Shown in pieces: positions 49,616 to 59,256 of a stretch of DNA of 64,000 nucleotides (position 1 is the stretch's first letter; every line of letters begins with the position of its first letter). Made by a program: the position numbers and the translations under genes. Source of the DNA: Verrucosispora sp. WMMD573 (GTDB taxonomy: Bacteria; Actinomycetota; Actinomycetes; Mycobacteriales; Micromonosporaceae); the NCBI RefSeq assembly GCF_027497175.1, contig NZ_CP114901.1:124001-188000 (forward strand), read 5' to 3'. The notes beneath the pieces were generated by a model that saw nothing but the letters and a program-made list of their open reading frames with translations, did no database searches and had not been told where the DNA came from.

Positions 49616-51654
49616 GGCAGCACCCCGGTCACCGGCTTGACGCTGTCGACCACGGTAACGCCCGCCACCTCGACCCGGGTCGCGCCGACCACACCAACCC
49701 GTGCCCGGCCGCCGGCGACGGCCGGCAGAAGGATCACGGCGGCGGCGGCGGCCCGCACCGCCGCGCCGTCGATCCGCCGACCGCTCGGTGCCAGCAGTAC
49801 GGTTTCCCCGTCGGCACCGAACCGCACCCCGACCCCGTCGGCGCAGTCCACCGGCTCGGCGACGGCAGGGGTGGGTGCCAGCGCCGAAGTCGGTTCGATG
49901 CTGGTCAGCATCCGGGTACGGGAGATCGGCGGCACCTCGACCCGGACCGTGTGCAGGGTACGCACGATGCGCAGGCTCGGGGTGCTGGCGGTGGGGTTGG
50001 CCTCGATCTCCGTCGTCGTCCGGCTGACCGCGGCGGTGTCCGGGGCGAACCTGCGTACATGCGCCTGGGCGGGCCCGGAGCGCAGCACGACGTCATCTCC
50101 GTCGAGCTCGGCCGGCCAGTCCGAGTGCAGCAGGAAGGTCCACCCGCGGGGCTGTTCGGCGGCGAGTTCGTCGAGGATGACCAACCGACCGGCCGGTGTG
50201 AAGACCAGTGTCCGGTCCACCTGCCGTACGCCCAGCGCCGGGTCGAACATGGCTGCCGACTCGGCCGTCGCATGCACGACGCCGTCGGTGGCGAGCACGT
50301 CCCGCAGCCGGGCCTGGCGCTCGTACGGCAGGTCCTTGTAGACGTGGTAGCGGTCCTCCCCCGCCCAGCCCTGCCCGTCGACCAACACCAGGTTGTGGTA
50401 TGCGGCCCGTTTCCGGTTGCAATAGCCGTCGTCCACGGCGAGGAACGCGCCGTGCGCACCGAAGACGAAGGCTCCCGCGTCGGGATGGTGGTGCCCGGCA
50501 TTGAGGGTTTCCCAGCCCTTGTCACGACGGAACCGCTCGGCGCTGTCCCAGGCCTGGTGCCCGCCGCCGGGTGCTGCCTTGAAGCTGACGAAGGCGGCGG
50601 CGTCATGCCAGCCGGTCCGGGCGGTCACCTGGCCGAGGTCGGGAAAGTGGGCGGTCGTCGCCACTGTGCGGGTCGGGTCCTCAGCCAGCACGCTCGGGTC
50701 GTACCAGAGCAGTTCGTAGCCGGCCTCCGGCATCACACCCGGCTTCACGCCGGAGGCGTACGCCTCCCGCCAGAAGTAACGCTCAGCGACCCGGTCGGCA
50801 AGCCAGCGGGCCCTACCGTCCCGGTAGACGGCGGCGAACTTGTGGTAGAGCGCGACGCTGTGCCCGGAGCGGCGGTCATGACAGTCGCCGTGGTCGATGT
50901 TCTCCTCGAAGCCGGGCGCACACTGGTGCAGCCGCCAGCCGAAGGTCCGCTGCAGGAAACCGCCCCGCCGCCACCAGTCGATTCCCTCGGCGTCCTGTAA
51001 CAGGTCGAGGTGGATGGCCAGCCATGGCACGCCGTAGCGCCAGTAGACGACGCCCTCGGAGTCGGAGCCGTCGTCGGGCATCAGGTCCAGCACGGTGCCG
51101 AGATTGTCCCGGGCCCGGCCGCTCCACTCCGGCTTGTCGAGTACGTAGCCCGCGGCGGCGAGGCCCGCATAGCAGATCCAGTTGTGGTTCTGCCAGTAAC
51201 TCGACGACCACCAGGAGCCCTCGGTCTCGACCGCGAAGCTGTACAGCCGTTCGCCCTGGAGCGTCAGCTTCGCGCGCAACGCCTCCGCCTCGTCGGCGGG
51301 CAGCTCGTCCCGCAGCCACGAGTACGCCAGCGACAGCCCGTGCAGCAGCCAGCCCGCGTCGAGGTCATGGTCGGGCAGCTTCGCCTTGCCCCAGTGCGGG
51401 TACGACACCGCGATCCTGATCCACCGACGCGCCTCCAACAGGTAGCCCGGTTGCCCGGTGAGACGGTACGCGAGGGCGAGGTTCATCGCGGCAGGGCCGA
51501 AGTAGGTGATGCTGGCGGTCGGGTGTTCTGTCGGCGGGCTTTGCCCGCGGTACCAGTCACACTGCTCGTACAGCCGTCGCCACTGAGCGGCGTGGGTGGT
51601 GGTGAGCGCGGCCCGCAATCCGTCGAGGCGGCCGCCGATGAGCAGGGGTTGCAT
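49603..51654 (-). CDS. Heparinase II/III-type oligoalginate lyase (PL15-like)
   Basis: The protein has 683 residues with no signal peptide, so it is intracellular. An alpha/alpha-toroid N-terminal domain (YFGPAAMNLALAYRLTGQPGYLLEARRWIRIAV, SSYWQNHNWICYAGLAAAG) is followed by beta-sandwich sheets with AGHHHPDAGAFVFGAHGAFLAVDDGY, the His-rich active-site region of heparinase II/III proteins. The size and layout fit exo-acting PL15 oligoalginate lyases. It would release the unsaturated monomer that becomes DEH. Its start overlaps the stop of the second lyase by 1 bp. Confidence 0.78.
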   Translation of the reverse strand: MQPLLIGGRLDGLRAALTTTHAAQWRRLYEQCDWYRGQSPPTEHPTASITYFGPAAMNLALAYRLTGQPGYLLEARRWIRIAVSYPHWGKAKLPDHDLDAGWLLHGLSLAYSWLRDELPADEAEALRAKLTLQGERLYSFAVETEGSWWSSSYWQNHNWICYAGLAAAGYVLDKPEWSGRARDNLGTVLDLMPDDGSDSEGVVYWRYGVPWLAIHLDLLQDAEGIDWWRRGGFLQRTFGWRLHQCAPGFEENIDHGDCHDRRSGHSVALYHKFAAVYRDGRARWLADRVAERYFWREAYASGVKPGVMPEAGYELLWYDPSVLAEDPTRTVATTAHFPDLGQVTARTGWHDAAAFVSFKAAPGGGHQAWDSAERFRRDKGWETLNAGHHHPDAGAFVFGAHGAFLAVDDGYCNRKRAAYHNLVLVDGQGWAGEDRYHVYKDLPYERQARLRDVLATDGVVHATAESAAMFDPALGVRQVDRTLVFTPAGRLVILDELAAEQPRGWTFLLHSDWPAELDGDDVVLRSGPAQAHVRRFAPDTAAVSRTTTEIEANPTASTPSLRIVRTLHTVRVEVPPISRTRMLTSIEPTSALAPTPAVAEPVDCADGVGVRFGADGETVLLAPSGRRIDGAAVRAAAAAVILLPAVAGGRARVGVVGATRVEVAGVTVVDSVKPVTGVLPWPA

Positions 51655-53240
51655 CAGTTCTCCATCCGGTAGATCGAACGGAAGGTCACCGTGGTGGCGT
51701 CGACGGCGGTCCAGTCAACCCAGGTGCGGACCCGTTGCGGGTCGTCCGCCGGCCCCGGGCCGGGCCGGCACATCGCCACCGCGGCGGTCGAGGAGGTGTG
51801 CTGGCCCCGTAGGGTCTGCCGGCCCGGCCACACCGTCTCCATCGACCCGCCGGCGCCGGCGCGAACGGTCAGGTCGACGTCAGGTCTCAGATGGACGGCG
51901 ATCCGGCGGGGCCGGTCGGTCTCCACAGTCAACTCGTCGACCAGCGCGCCGTCGCGGAGGGTCAACCGACGACGGGCCGACACCCCGGGGTACGCGGTGT
52001 CGCAGCCGACACTCACGGAACGGTTGTCGTGCCCGAGCAGGTGACCCGCGCACTCCGCCTGGTCGAGCCCGTCGACGGAGAACGTGGGATGGGCGGCGGT
52101 GGAGGCGTAGTGCTGCCGCCAGCCCCGATGTGCGTACGGCACCTGACCGGGGTCGGGCTGCCAGGGGGTGTCGGCGCCGTACAGATAGAGCGCCAACTTG
52201 TCCCGGTGGCCGTGTGAACCGCCGTGCGGACCGAAGTCGACCACGGCGTGCAGCCCCGATCCGCGTAGCACCGCGTAGCCGGTCGCCGGATAGACCGTCA
52301 CCGGTCCCGGTTGATCTGCACCGGCACCGAGCAGCGGCAGCAGTTCCCGAAGTTCGTCCAGCTCGTACTGGGCCGGCGGCCGGTCGTAGGGGCCGTCGTG
52401 CAGGGCGGGCAGCAGGCCACCAGAGGTAGTGAGGGTGTCCAGCACCCCGGCCATCGCGGTCAGCCGCGACCGCACCTCACCCGGCACCGGGACGTGCGGC
52501 AACGCTTCCAGGGTGAGCAGGTACGCCCGCAGCACGAAGCCGTGGTAGTAGGTGGAACCCTCCCATTCCCAGCCGTCCGGTCGGACCGCCGCGAGCACGT
52601 GGTCACCCATGCCGTGCCGACCGCTGATCCATTCCGGACGGCCGGAGCAGGCCGTCCCGGCGGCGATCAGCCAGGCGGTGTAGTTGGAGTCGAACCGGCC
52701 GTCGGCGACGAGCGCGTCGCGGGCCTGCCCGGCCGCCGTGCCGAGCGCCCGCAGCAGTTGGGTCACCTCGGTGGGCAGGGGCTGCCCGATCGCCCTCAGC
52801 GCCCGAGCGGCCTGGCCGATGCTCACCGCCCAGATGGCCTCGGTCAGCGCCTGGTGGAACAGCCGACCACGCAGCATCCACTCGGCGGCACCGTCGTGCG
52901 GCGCCGCTCCGAGCGCCGCGTACTGCCGGGCGTAGGCGGTCAGCAGGTCGACCGCCAGGTGACGGTCCGCGGCCTGCGGGGACCGGGCGAGCGCCCGGAT
53001 CCGTCGGGCGCTCGCCTGGTGGGCGAGGACCGTCCAGGCCCCTCGAACCGCTGGCTCGTCGATTCGGCAGCCGTGCCGGCAACGGGCGCCGCCCGCTGGG
53101 AAGACACCGTCGAGCAGGCCGTCGTGTTCGAGTTCCACGCCGTGCGCGGGGCAGACGTAGGCGTGCCACCAGCCACCGCGCTCGGCGGGGAGTACCGGCG
53201 CGCGTGGCGGTGCCGCCGGTGCGCCGGTCACCGGAACCAT
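51654..53240 (-). CDS. Heparinase II/III-family protein (second oligouronate lyase)
   Basis: The protein has about 528 residues from ATG 53240 (the frame is open to 53303, inside the SDR gene). It has a GGWWHAYVCPAHGVELEHDG zinc-ribbon-like start with CP.H and C..GC, a helical toroid (FDSNYTAWLIAAGTAC, WEGSTYYHGFVLRAYLL), and a heparinase II/III beta domain (VVDFGPHGGSHGHRDKLALYLYG). The GSHGHRDKL motif carries the conserved histidines. It overlaps the SDR gene by 13 bp. The division of labour with the first lyase is unknown. Confidence 0.75.
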   Translation of the reverse strand: MVPVTGAPAAPPRAPVLPAERGGWWHAYVCPAHGVELEHDGLLDGVFPAGGARCRHGCRIDEPAVRGAWTVLAHQASARRIRALARSPQAADRHLAVDLLTAYARQYAALGAAPHDGAAEWMLRGRLFHQALTEAIWAVSIGQAARALRAIGQPLPTEVTQLLRALGTAAGQARDALVADGRFDSNYTAWLIAAGTACSGRPEWISGRHGMGDHVLAAVRPDGWEWEGSTYYHGFVLRAYLLTLEALPHVPVPGEVRSRLTAMAGVLDTLTTSGGLLPALHDGPYDRPPAQYELDELRELLPLLGAGADQPGPVTVYPATGYAVLRGSGLHAVVDFGPHGGSHGHRDKLALYLYGADTPWQPDPGQVPYAHRGWRQHYASTAAHPTFSVDGLDQAECAGHLLGHDNRSVSVGCDTAYPGVSARRRLTLRDGALVDELTVETDRPRRIAVHLRPDVDLTVRAGAGGSMETVWPGRQTLRGQHTSSTAAVAMCRPGPGPADDPQRVRTWVDWTAVDATTVTFRSIYRMEN

Positions 53241-53995
53241 GCGCCACCGTCGATGTCGATGGTGGCACCGGTGACGTAGCCGGCGGCATCGGAAGCCAGC
53301 CACACGACCGCGGCGGCGACGTCCTCCGGCCGACCACCTCGCCCCAGCGGCACCCCGGCGATGATCGCCTCCTGCGTCTTCGCCGGGGTGAAGGTGTCGT
53401 GAAAGGCGGTGCCGCCAATGAAGCCCGGTGCGACCGCGTTCACGGTCGTACCGGTGCTGGCCATTTCCTTGGCGAGTCCCTTAGTCAGGCCACGTACGCC
53501 AGCCTTCGCCGCCGCGTAGACCGCCGATCCGGCGCCACCGCCGTTCTGCGCGGCCAGCGACGACATGGTGATGACGCGGCCGGCGGTCCCGGCGGCACGC
53601 AGGTGCGGGATCGCCGCCCGGACGGTACGGAAGGTGCTGCCCAGGTTCAGGTCGACCACCTGGGCGTAGTGCTCGTCGGTCATCTCCGCCACCGGGCTGC
53701 GGCCGACCATGCCCCCGGCGTTGCACACCAAGATTTCCAGGCCGCCGAGGAAGCCGGTGACCTCGTCGAGTAGGTCGGTCACCTCCTCGGTGCGCGTGAG
53801 GTCGGCCTGCCGGACGACACTCTTACGGCCCAGTGCCTCGATGGCCGCCGCCACCTCGGCGGCAGGCCCGGCAGAGTGTCCGTGGTGGACGGCGACGTCC
53901 GCCCCGGCCCGGGCCAGCGCCACGGCGATGGCGGCACCGATACCGTGGCCGGCGCCGGTGACGAGCGCGCGGCGTCCGGTCAGGTCGAGAGTCAT
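53228..53995 (-). CDS. SDR oxidoreductase, probable DEH reductase
   Basis: The protein has 255 residues: LVTGAGHGIGAAIAVALARAGA (NAD(P) site), CNAGGMVG, catalytic S-Y-K in SSLAAQNGGGAGSAVYAAAK, and DGGAWF at the end. In alginate metabolism an SDR reduces 4-deoxy-L-erythro-5-hexoseulose uronate (DEH) to 2-keto-3-deoxygluconate. The position between lyases and the sugar ABC genes, with kdgK and eda downstream, supports this role. Start at ATG 53995, 13 bp after the ABC permease. Confidence 0.82.
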   Translation of the reverse strand: MTLDLTGRRALVTGAGHGIGAAIAVALARAGADVAVHHGHSAGPAAEVAAAIEALGRKSVVRQADLTRTEEVTDLLDEVTGFLGGLEILVCNAGGMVGRSPVAEMTDEHYAQVVDLNLGSTFRTVRAAIPHLRAAGTAGRVITMSSLAAQNGGGAGSAVYAAAKAGVRGLTKGLAKEMASTGTTVNAVAPGFIGGTAFHDTFTPAKTQEAIIAGVPLGRGGRPEDVAAAVVWLASDAAGYVTGATIDIDGGAWFR

Positions 53996-54008
53996 CAGGT
54001 GCTCCTTT

Positions 54009-54872
54009 TTACTTGATTCCGGCAGTGGCGAAGCCCTGCACGAAGTAGCGCTGGGCGAACAGGAACAGCACGATCATCGGCACGGTGGCCAGTGTCGAGC
54101 CGGCCATCAGGTAGGACCATTCGGTCCGCTCGGCCTGCTGAAAGGCGGCCAGACCGACCTGGATGACCCGCAGGTCGTCGCGGGTGGTGACCAGCAGCGG
54201 CCAGAGGAAGTTGTTCCAGCTGTTCTCGAAGGTGACCAGGGCGACGGTGGCGATCGCGGGTTTCACCAGCGGGGTCATCACCCGGGCGAAGATCCCGAAC
54301 TCGCCCATCCCGTCGATGCGGGCCGCTTCCTCCAACTCCCGTGGCAGCGACAGGTAGAACTGCCGGAACAGGAAGATCGCGAACGGGGTCAGCGCCCCTG
54401 GGATGATCAGGACCCACCACGAGTCGAGCCAGCCGTAGCCGCCCCGCCCGAGGTAGTCATTGCCGCCGAAGAACGGCATTCCCTTGGCGATCAGGTACTG
54501 CGGGACGATCTTCGTGTAGGTGGGGATCATCATCATCGCCAGGACGGCCATGAACACCACGGTCCGGCCCCGGAACGGAACCCGGGCCAGCGCGTAGCCG
54601 GCCATCGTCGCCAACATCAGATTGATCACCGTGTGGCCGATGGCGATCAACAGGCTGTTGCGGAAGTACGTCCCGAACGGGGCGTAGTCCAGCGCGGCCT
54701 GGTAGTTGCTCCACACCCATTCGGTGGGTAGCAGCTGCGGTGGGTAGGTGGCGATGTCGGCGCGGCTCTTGAGCGACGTCAGAATCATCCAGACGAACGG
54801 CACGATCATGATGAGCCCGCCGAGGCCGAGCAGCAGATGCAGCACCCAACGGGCGTCGAACTTACGCTTCAT
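54009..54872 (-). CDS. Carbohydrate ABC permease (MalG/LacG type)
   Basis: The protein has 287 residues and six helices, with the EAA loop EEAARIDGMGEFGIFARVMTPLVKPAIATVAL. It belongs to the CUT1 family for oligosaccharide uptake. It overlaps the other permease gene by 11 bp. An ATPase is not encoded nearby; CUT1 systems in actinomycetes commonly use a shared MsiK-type ATPase encoded elsewhere. Confidence 0.92.
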   Translation of the reverse strand: MKRKFDARWVLHLLLGLGGLIMIVPFVWMILTSLKSRADIATYPPQLLPTEWVWSNYQAALDYAPFGTYFRNSLLIAIGHTVINLMLATMAGYALARVPFRGRTVVFMAVLAMMMIPTYTKIVPQYLIAKGMPFFGGNDYLGRGGYGWLDSWWVLIIPGALTPFAIFLFRQFYLSLPRELEEAARIDGMGEFGIFARVMTPLVKPAIATVALVTFENSWNNFLWPLLVTTRDDLRVIQVGLAAFQQAERTEWSYLMAGSTLATVPMIVLFLFAQRYFVQGFATAGIK

Positions 54873-55812
54873 CGCCGTCCTTCCCGGTCAGTCGACGGCC
54901 GATCACCGTCAGGACGAGCAGGAAGGCGAAGAGCACCACGCTCTGCGCGCAGGCCGCCGAGATGTCGAACTCACCGAACGCGGTCCGGTAGATCTCGTAC
55001 GTCATCACGGTCGTCGAGTTCGCCGGGCCGCCGTCGGGAGTCAGCACGTACACCTGGTCGAAGACCTGGAACGCGTCGATCATCGAGACGATGAAGACGA
55101 AGAACGTGGCGGGTTTCAGCAGCGGCAGGGTGATCGCGAAGAACTTGCGAACGCTAGAGGCGCCGTCGATGTCCGCTGCCTCGTACAGGTCGTGCGGAAT
55201 GTTCTGTAGAGCGGCCAGGTAGATCAGCATCTTCAGACCGATGCCTTTCCAGATGCTGACCAGGATCACCGCCGGCATCGCCCAGTCGGGGTCCGACAGC
55301 CAGGCCGGCCCGTTCACTCCCACCCAGTCCAGAAGAAGGTTGAACAGCCCGAGGTTGGGCTCGAACATCCACATCCAGACCAGCGCGATCGCGACGGTGG
55401 CGGTGATGTGTGGCATGAAGAACGCCGCACGGTACCAGGCCAGCGCCTTGATCCGTTGGTTGAGCAGCACCGCGATGATCACTGCGATCGCCATCGCCAC
55501 CGGCACGGTGAAGAAGGTGAAGACAACGGTGTGCCAGATCGACAGGTTCCAGATGTCGTCGGCGAAGATCTCGCGGAAGTTGTCCAGGCCGGCCCACTCG
55601 ACGGTGCCGGCGATGACGTCGTAGTTGGTGAAGGCCAGGCCGAACGTGGCCACCACCGGAATGCCGATCCACCAGATCAGGTGGATGACCGATGGGGCCA
55701 GCATCAGGTACGCCGCACGGCGACGTTCGGCACCGAGCCTTCGGCGACGGCGGGGCGGGCGTGGCGCCCGACTCGCGGACGCCACGCTCACGGATTCGAG
55801 GGTGCTGGTCAT
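54862..55812 (-). CDS. Carbohydrate ABC permease (MalF/UgpA type)
   Basis: The protein has 316 residues from ATG 55812. A basic N-terminal tail (PRPPRRRRRLGAERRRAAYLMLAPSV) is followed by six helices and the EAA loop YEAADIDGASSVRKFFAITLPLLKPATFF. It is the partner of the downstream permease. The longer upstream frame overlaps the binding-protein gene and is not used. Confidence 0.92.
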   Translation of the reverse strand: MTSTLESVSVASASRAPRPPRRRRRLGAERRRAAYLMLAPSVIHLIWWIGIPVVATFGLAFTNYDVIAGTVEWAGLDNFREIFADDIWNLSIWHTVVFTFFTVPVAMAIAVIIAVLLNQRIKALAWYRAAFFMPHITATVAIALVWMWMFEPNLGLFNLLLDWVGVNGPAWLSDPDWAMPAVILVSIWKGIGLKMLIYLAALQNIPHDLYEAADIDGASSVRKFFAITLPLLKPATFFVFIVSMIDAFQVFDQVYVLTPDGGPANSTTVMTYEIYRTAFGEFDISAACAQSVVLFAFLLVLTVIGRRLTGKDGDEA

Positions 55813-55813
55813 G

Positions 55814-57094
55814 TCATCCCTTGGCGATCGCTGCCTGGGCCTTGACCACCAGCTCGTCGAGGGCCTGCTGCGGGGTCTTCTGGCCCAGCAGCGCGGACTC
55901 GATGGCCGCCTTGAAGTCACCCCGGATTTCCAACCAGGCCGGGACCCCACCTTCGGAGTAGGCGGCGTCGAGGTTCGCCATGGCGAATTGCGCGGCCTTG
56001 TTGCTCTCCACGTACTCGGAGTCGGCCAGGCTGTTGAGGGCCGGTACGTTACCCCGCTGCTCGTTCGCGGCGAGCGATGCCTGCTCGTCGGTGAGGAAGC
56101 TGACCAGCGCCTTGGCAGCGGCCGGACGCTGGGACTTCGCCGAGACGGTTGCCAGGGTGCCGCCCTGGAACATCGCGGGCCGCTCATTGTTGATCATAAA
56201 GAAGCCGATCTTGTCTTCTTTGATCAGTTCCGGTGCCTGCTCCTCGATCGCCAGCAGGTGGTTGTTGTGACCCACCATCATCGCCGCGCGCCCCTGGGCC
56301 AGCGGGAGACCGGTGGCACCGGGCTGAGTGAAGCCGAAGTCCTCGGACTTGTCGGTGCGGATGATGTCGGTCATCAGTTGCAGCGCACCGACCGCCTCGG
56401 GACTGTTGAAGGCAGGCTTTCCGTCGGGAGTCCACAGCTCGCCGCCGTTGGCCCACATCAGTGGGAGGAACGTCTGACGTAGGTCGTTGGAGAGGATGTC
56501 GACGCCGGCGCGGGTGAGCTTGCCGCTGCCGTCCCGCACGGTCAGCTTGCGGCCGATCTCGCGTAGCTCGGCGAAGTTGCTCGGCGGGGCCGGGATGCCC
56601 GCCTCGGCGAAGATGTCCTTGCGGTACAGGCCGAACCGGGTGTCCAGCATGATCGGCAGGCCGTAGACCTTGTCCTGGTAGATGCCGGGCTCCACCACCC
56701 GCTCGTTGTACCGCTGGGTCAGCTCCTGCTTACTCTCGTCGAGTTCCGCCAGGGCGCCCTTCTCCGCGAACGGCGGAATCCAACCGACCCCCATCAGCAT
56801 CACGTCGTACGGCCGACCACCGGCGATCGAGGTGGTGAGCTTCTCGTTGAGCTTGCCGTACGAGGTGTAGTCCACCTCGACGGTAATGTCCGGGTACTTC
56901 TCCTTGAAGTCGCCGAGCTGCTTCTCCAGCACGGTCTTGCCGTCCGCACCCTCGAAGATCGGGGTCAGCAGCCGAATCGTGCCGCTGGCCTCGTCATCGT
57001 TACTGGGTGCCGAACCGCCACAGGCGGTGGCGAACAGCGTCGCGACGAGCGCCACCGCCATCGCACGCGTTCGACTCCCCCGGGTTCTGGTCAT
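55814..57094 (-). CDS. Sugar-binding lipoprotein of ABC importer (alginate oligosaccharides)
   Basis: The protein has 426 residues from ATG 57094, with a ribosome-binding GGGAGG upstream. It has a lipoprotein signal (MAVALVATLFATACGGS) and an extracellular solute-binding family 1 fold: IRLLTPIFEGADGKTVLEKQ, DVMLMGVGWIPPFAEKGALAEL, GLPIMLDTRFGLYRKDIFAEAG. It is the first gene of the long minus-strand operon that ends with the MFS gene at 45924. Neighbouring lyases and KDG genes suggest unsaturated alginate oligomers as ligand. Confidence 0.88.
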   Translation of the reverse strand: MTRTRGSRTRAMAVALVATLFATACGGSAPSNDDEASGTIRLLTPIFEGADGKTVLEKQLGDFKEKYPDITVEVDYTSYGKLNEKLTTSIAGGRPYDVMLMGVGWIPPFAEKGALAELDESKQELTQRYNERVVEPGIYQDKVYGLPIMLDTRFGLYRKDIFAEAGIPAPPSNFAELREIGRKLTVRDGSGKLTRAGVDILSNDLRQTFLPLMWANGGELWTPDGKPAFNSPEAVGALQLMTDIIRTDKSEDFGFTQPGATGLPLAQGRAAMMVGHNNHLLAIEEQAPELIKEDKIGFFMINNERPAMFQGGTLATVSAKSQRPAAAKALVSFLTDEQASLAANEQRGNVPALNSLADSEYVESNKAAQFAMANLDAAYSEGGVPAWLEIRGDFKAAIESALLGQKTPQQALDELVVKAQAAIAKG

Positions 57095-57175
57095 CCTGGC
57101 CTTCCCTCCCGCAGCGGAACTCCGCCGCCCTGGGTAACCGCCCACATCGCGGTTCGGATTGTCATCGCCAAGTCA

Positions 57176-57188
57176 TGCATCGATTTAC
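57176..57188. promoter_or_regulatory. 13-bp motif TGCATCGATTTAC, ABC-operon promoter copy
   Basis: TGCATCGATTTAC, about 80 bp upstream of the binding-protein start, occurs as its exact complement at 63550-63562 upstream of the fumarylacetoacetase-family gene. Both lie in promoter gaps of the same locus, so this is a candidate regulator site. Confidence 0.55.
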
Positions 57189-57191
57189 TGG

Positions 57192-57203
57192 TACAACGTT
57201 GCA
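57192..57203. promoter_or_regulatory. LacI-type operator with CAACGTTG core
   Basis: TACAACGTTGCA is centred on the palindrome CAACGTTG, the usual core recognised by LacI-family regulators. It lies between the divergent ABC operon and the LacI-family gene, 4 bp from the 13-bp motif. Confidence 0.5.
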
Positions 57204-57354
57204 GCAAGGTTAGGAGCGGTGTGCAGTGCTGTCAATGCCTAGACATGACGGCGAAACACCGGCTTAACTGAGGTGGCTAGGAGTGGTCATCCCGCGGTAA
57301 ACCCCTACACTCGGATCGTTCCGATCCGTCTGAACCAACCGGGAGAAGCTCGAC

Positions 57355-58416
57355 GTGAGTGGTGTGACGATCTACCAGGTGGCCCGAGAGGCTGGCGTCT
57401 CGCCCAGCACCGTGTCGAACTTCCTCAACGGCCGGCCCGGCCGGATGCTCCCGCAGACCCGAACCCGGGTGGCCGACGCGATAGACCGGCTCGGCTACCG
57501 CCCGAATCGCGCCGCCCGGCAGTTGCGTACCGGCCGGATTCAGGTGGTCGGGTTGGTCGTGCCCTCGGTCGCCAACCCGTTCTGGGGCAACTTCGCTCGC
57601 TACCTGGAACGCGCCGCGCTGGCTGACGGGTACCACGTCCTGCTGTGCAACAGCGAGCGGGAGCCGGACCGGGAGCGACGCTACCTCGAGGAACTCTGGG
57701 CCGACGGCATCCGCGGGGTCGTCCTCTGCTCCTCACTGCCCTCCCTGAACCACGTGCTGCCCCTGGTCGAGGCAGGGCTCAGCCTGGTCGCCTTCGACCG
57801 CACCGCACAGGCCGGCGACCCGGGCACCCTGGTGAACATCAGCGTCGACAACGTGGTGGGTTCCCACCTCGCCACCGCCCACCTGCTGGAGCTCGGCCAT
57901 CGTCGCATCGCATTCGTCTCCGGATCGCTGCGCAGCGTCAACCGCCGGGAGCGGTTTCGTGGCTTCACCGACGCGTTGGAGCAGGCCGGGCTGGACCCCG
58001 CCGAGGCGATCGTCTGGTCCGGCGGCGCGGAGCAGGAGCCGTACGGCGATCTCGATGCCGCCGGGCTCGGTCGCACCGCCGCACACGAGTTGCTGCAGTC
58101 CAAGGATCGTCCCACCGCCATCGTCGCCATCAACGACATGTGCGCCCTCGGCATCAGTGCCGGTATCCGGGATGCCGGACTCCGGGTGGGCGAGGACGTG
58201 TCCGTGGTCGGCTTCGACGACATCGTGCTCGCCGATCTGGCGGCACCACCCCTGACCACGGTCCGCCAGCCGATCGGCGACATGGCCGCAGCCGCCTTCC
58301 GGCACCTGCTCTCCCGAATCGACGAGGCCGAGGCCAGCCCCAGTCAGTCCCTGCTGCTCCGACCGGAACTGGTGGTGCGCGCCTCGACCGGACCGGCACC
58401 CGAACCCAGGGAGTAG
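57355..58416 (+). CDS. LacI-family transcriptional regulator
   Basis: The protein has 353 residues, starting at GTG 57355. It has an N-terminal LacI helix-turn-helix and hinge (VTIYQVAREAGVSPSTVSNF...RPNRAARQLRTGR) and a periplasmic-binding-like effector domain (VGLVVPSVANPFWG, VGFDDIVLADLAAPPLTTVRQP). It is divergent from the sugar ABC operon with a 260-bp gap containing a LacI-type palindrome. It is likely the repressor of alginate uptake and breakdown. A uronate or KDG could be the inducer. Confidence 0.88.
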   Translation: MSGVTIYQVAREAGVSPSTVSNFLNGRPGRMLPQTRTRVADAIDRLGYRPNRAARQLRTGRIQVVGLVVPSVANPFWGNFARYLERAALADGYHVLLCNSEREPDRERRYLEELWADGIRGVVLCSSLPSLNHVLPLVEAGLSLVAFDRTAQAGDPGTLVNISVDNVVGSHLATAHLLELGHRRIAFVSGSLRSVNRRERFRGFTDALEQAGLDPAEAIVWSGGAEQEPYGDLDAAGLGRTAAHELLQSKDRPTAIVAINDMCALGISAGIRDAGLRVGEDVSVVGFDDIVLADLAAPPLTTVRQPIGDMAAAAFRHLLSRIDEAEASPSQSLLLRPELVVRASTGPAPEPRE

Positions 58417-58426
58417 GAACACGACG

Positions 58427-59179
58427 ATGACGACAGGCGGCACCCCCCGGGTCAAGTCGGCGGACCGCACCGTCGAGCTGCTGGAACTGCTCGCCACCAT
58501 GCCGGACCGGCGCACCCTCGTGGAACTCGCCCGGGACCTCGGAATCCCGAAGAGCAGCATGCATGGCCTGCTACACACCCTGGTGCAGCGCGGATGGGTG
58601 GAGACCGACACCGGCGGGTCCCGCTACGGTCTGGGCGTTCAGGCGCTGCGCACCGGAGCCGCATACCTGCGCACCGATCGCGCGGTCCGGCGTCTCACCT
58701 CGGTCGTCGACTGGCTGCACCGGGAACTCGACACGACAGTGCAGCTGGGTCGGCTGGTCGGCGGGCACATGGTCTGTCTGCTGACCCGGGAGAAGGCCGA
58801 CGTGCGACCCATGCTCCGCACAGGTTGGTCCTCACCGGCTTACACCACTGCGATGGGCCGAGTCGTGCTGGCCCGCGCCACGGGCGATGACGTGCCGTTG
58901 GCACGGATGCTTCCCGCCTCGGCCGCGCTGCCACCGGCGGCCCTCGACGCGCTGCGGCATGACCTCGCCCGGACGGTCGAGCGAGGTCATGCCGTCGACA
59001 CGAGACTGACCGATCTGGACCACGGCACCGGCGTGGCGGTGGCCGCCCCACTCACACTCGGCCCGTACGACGCGATCGGCGTCTGCACGCCCGCCGACGC
59101 ACTGACCGAGCCGCAGGCTCATGAGATCGCCGCGGCGATCCGGGGGGCGGTCACGGCCGGACTGGCCGGCCGGCTCTAA
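58427..59179 (+). CDS. IclR-family transcriptional regulator
   Basis: The protein has 250 residues: winged helix KSADRTVELLELLATMPDRRTLVELARDLGIPKSSMHGLLHTLVQRG and an IclR effector domain (RPMLRTGWSSPAYTTAMGRVVLA). KdgR-type IclR regulators respond to 2-keto-3-deoxygluconate in other bacteria, which fits this locus. It lies 10 bp after the LacI-family gene, so the two regulators are co-transcribed. Confidence 0.88.
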   Translation: MTTGGTPRVKSADRTVELLELLATMPDRRTLVELARDLGIPKSSMHGLLHTLVQRGWVETDTGGSRYGLGVQALRTGAAYLRTDRAVRRLTSVVDWLHRELDTTVQLGRLVGGHMVCLLTREKADVRPMLRTGWSSPAYTTAMGRVVLARATGDDVPLARMLPASAALPPAALDALRHDLARTVERGHAVDTRLTDLDHGTGVAVAAPLTLGPYDAIGVCTPADALTEPQAHEIAAAIRGAVTAGLAGRL

Positions 59180-59256
59180 CAATCTTGAAATCTCGCGTTG
59201 ACCCGGCAGTCATCTTCTTCTATGGTCACTCGGCACTAGTGCGACATAGTTCACAT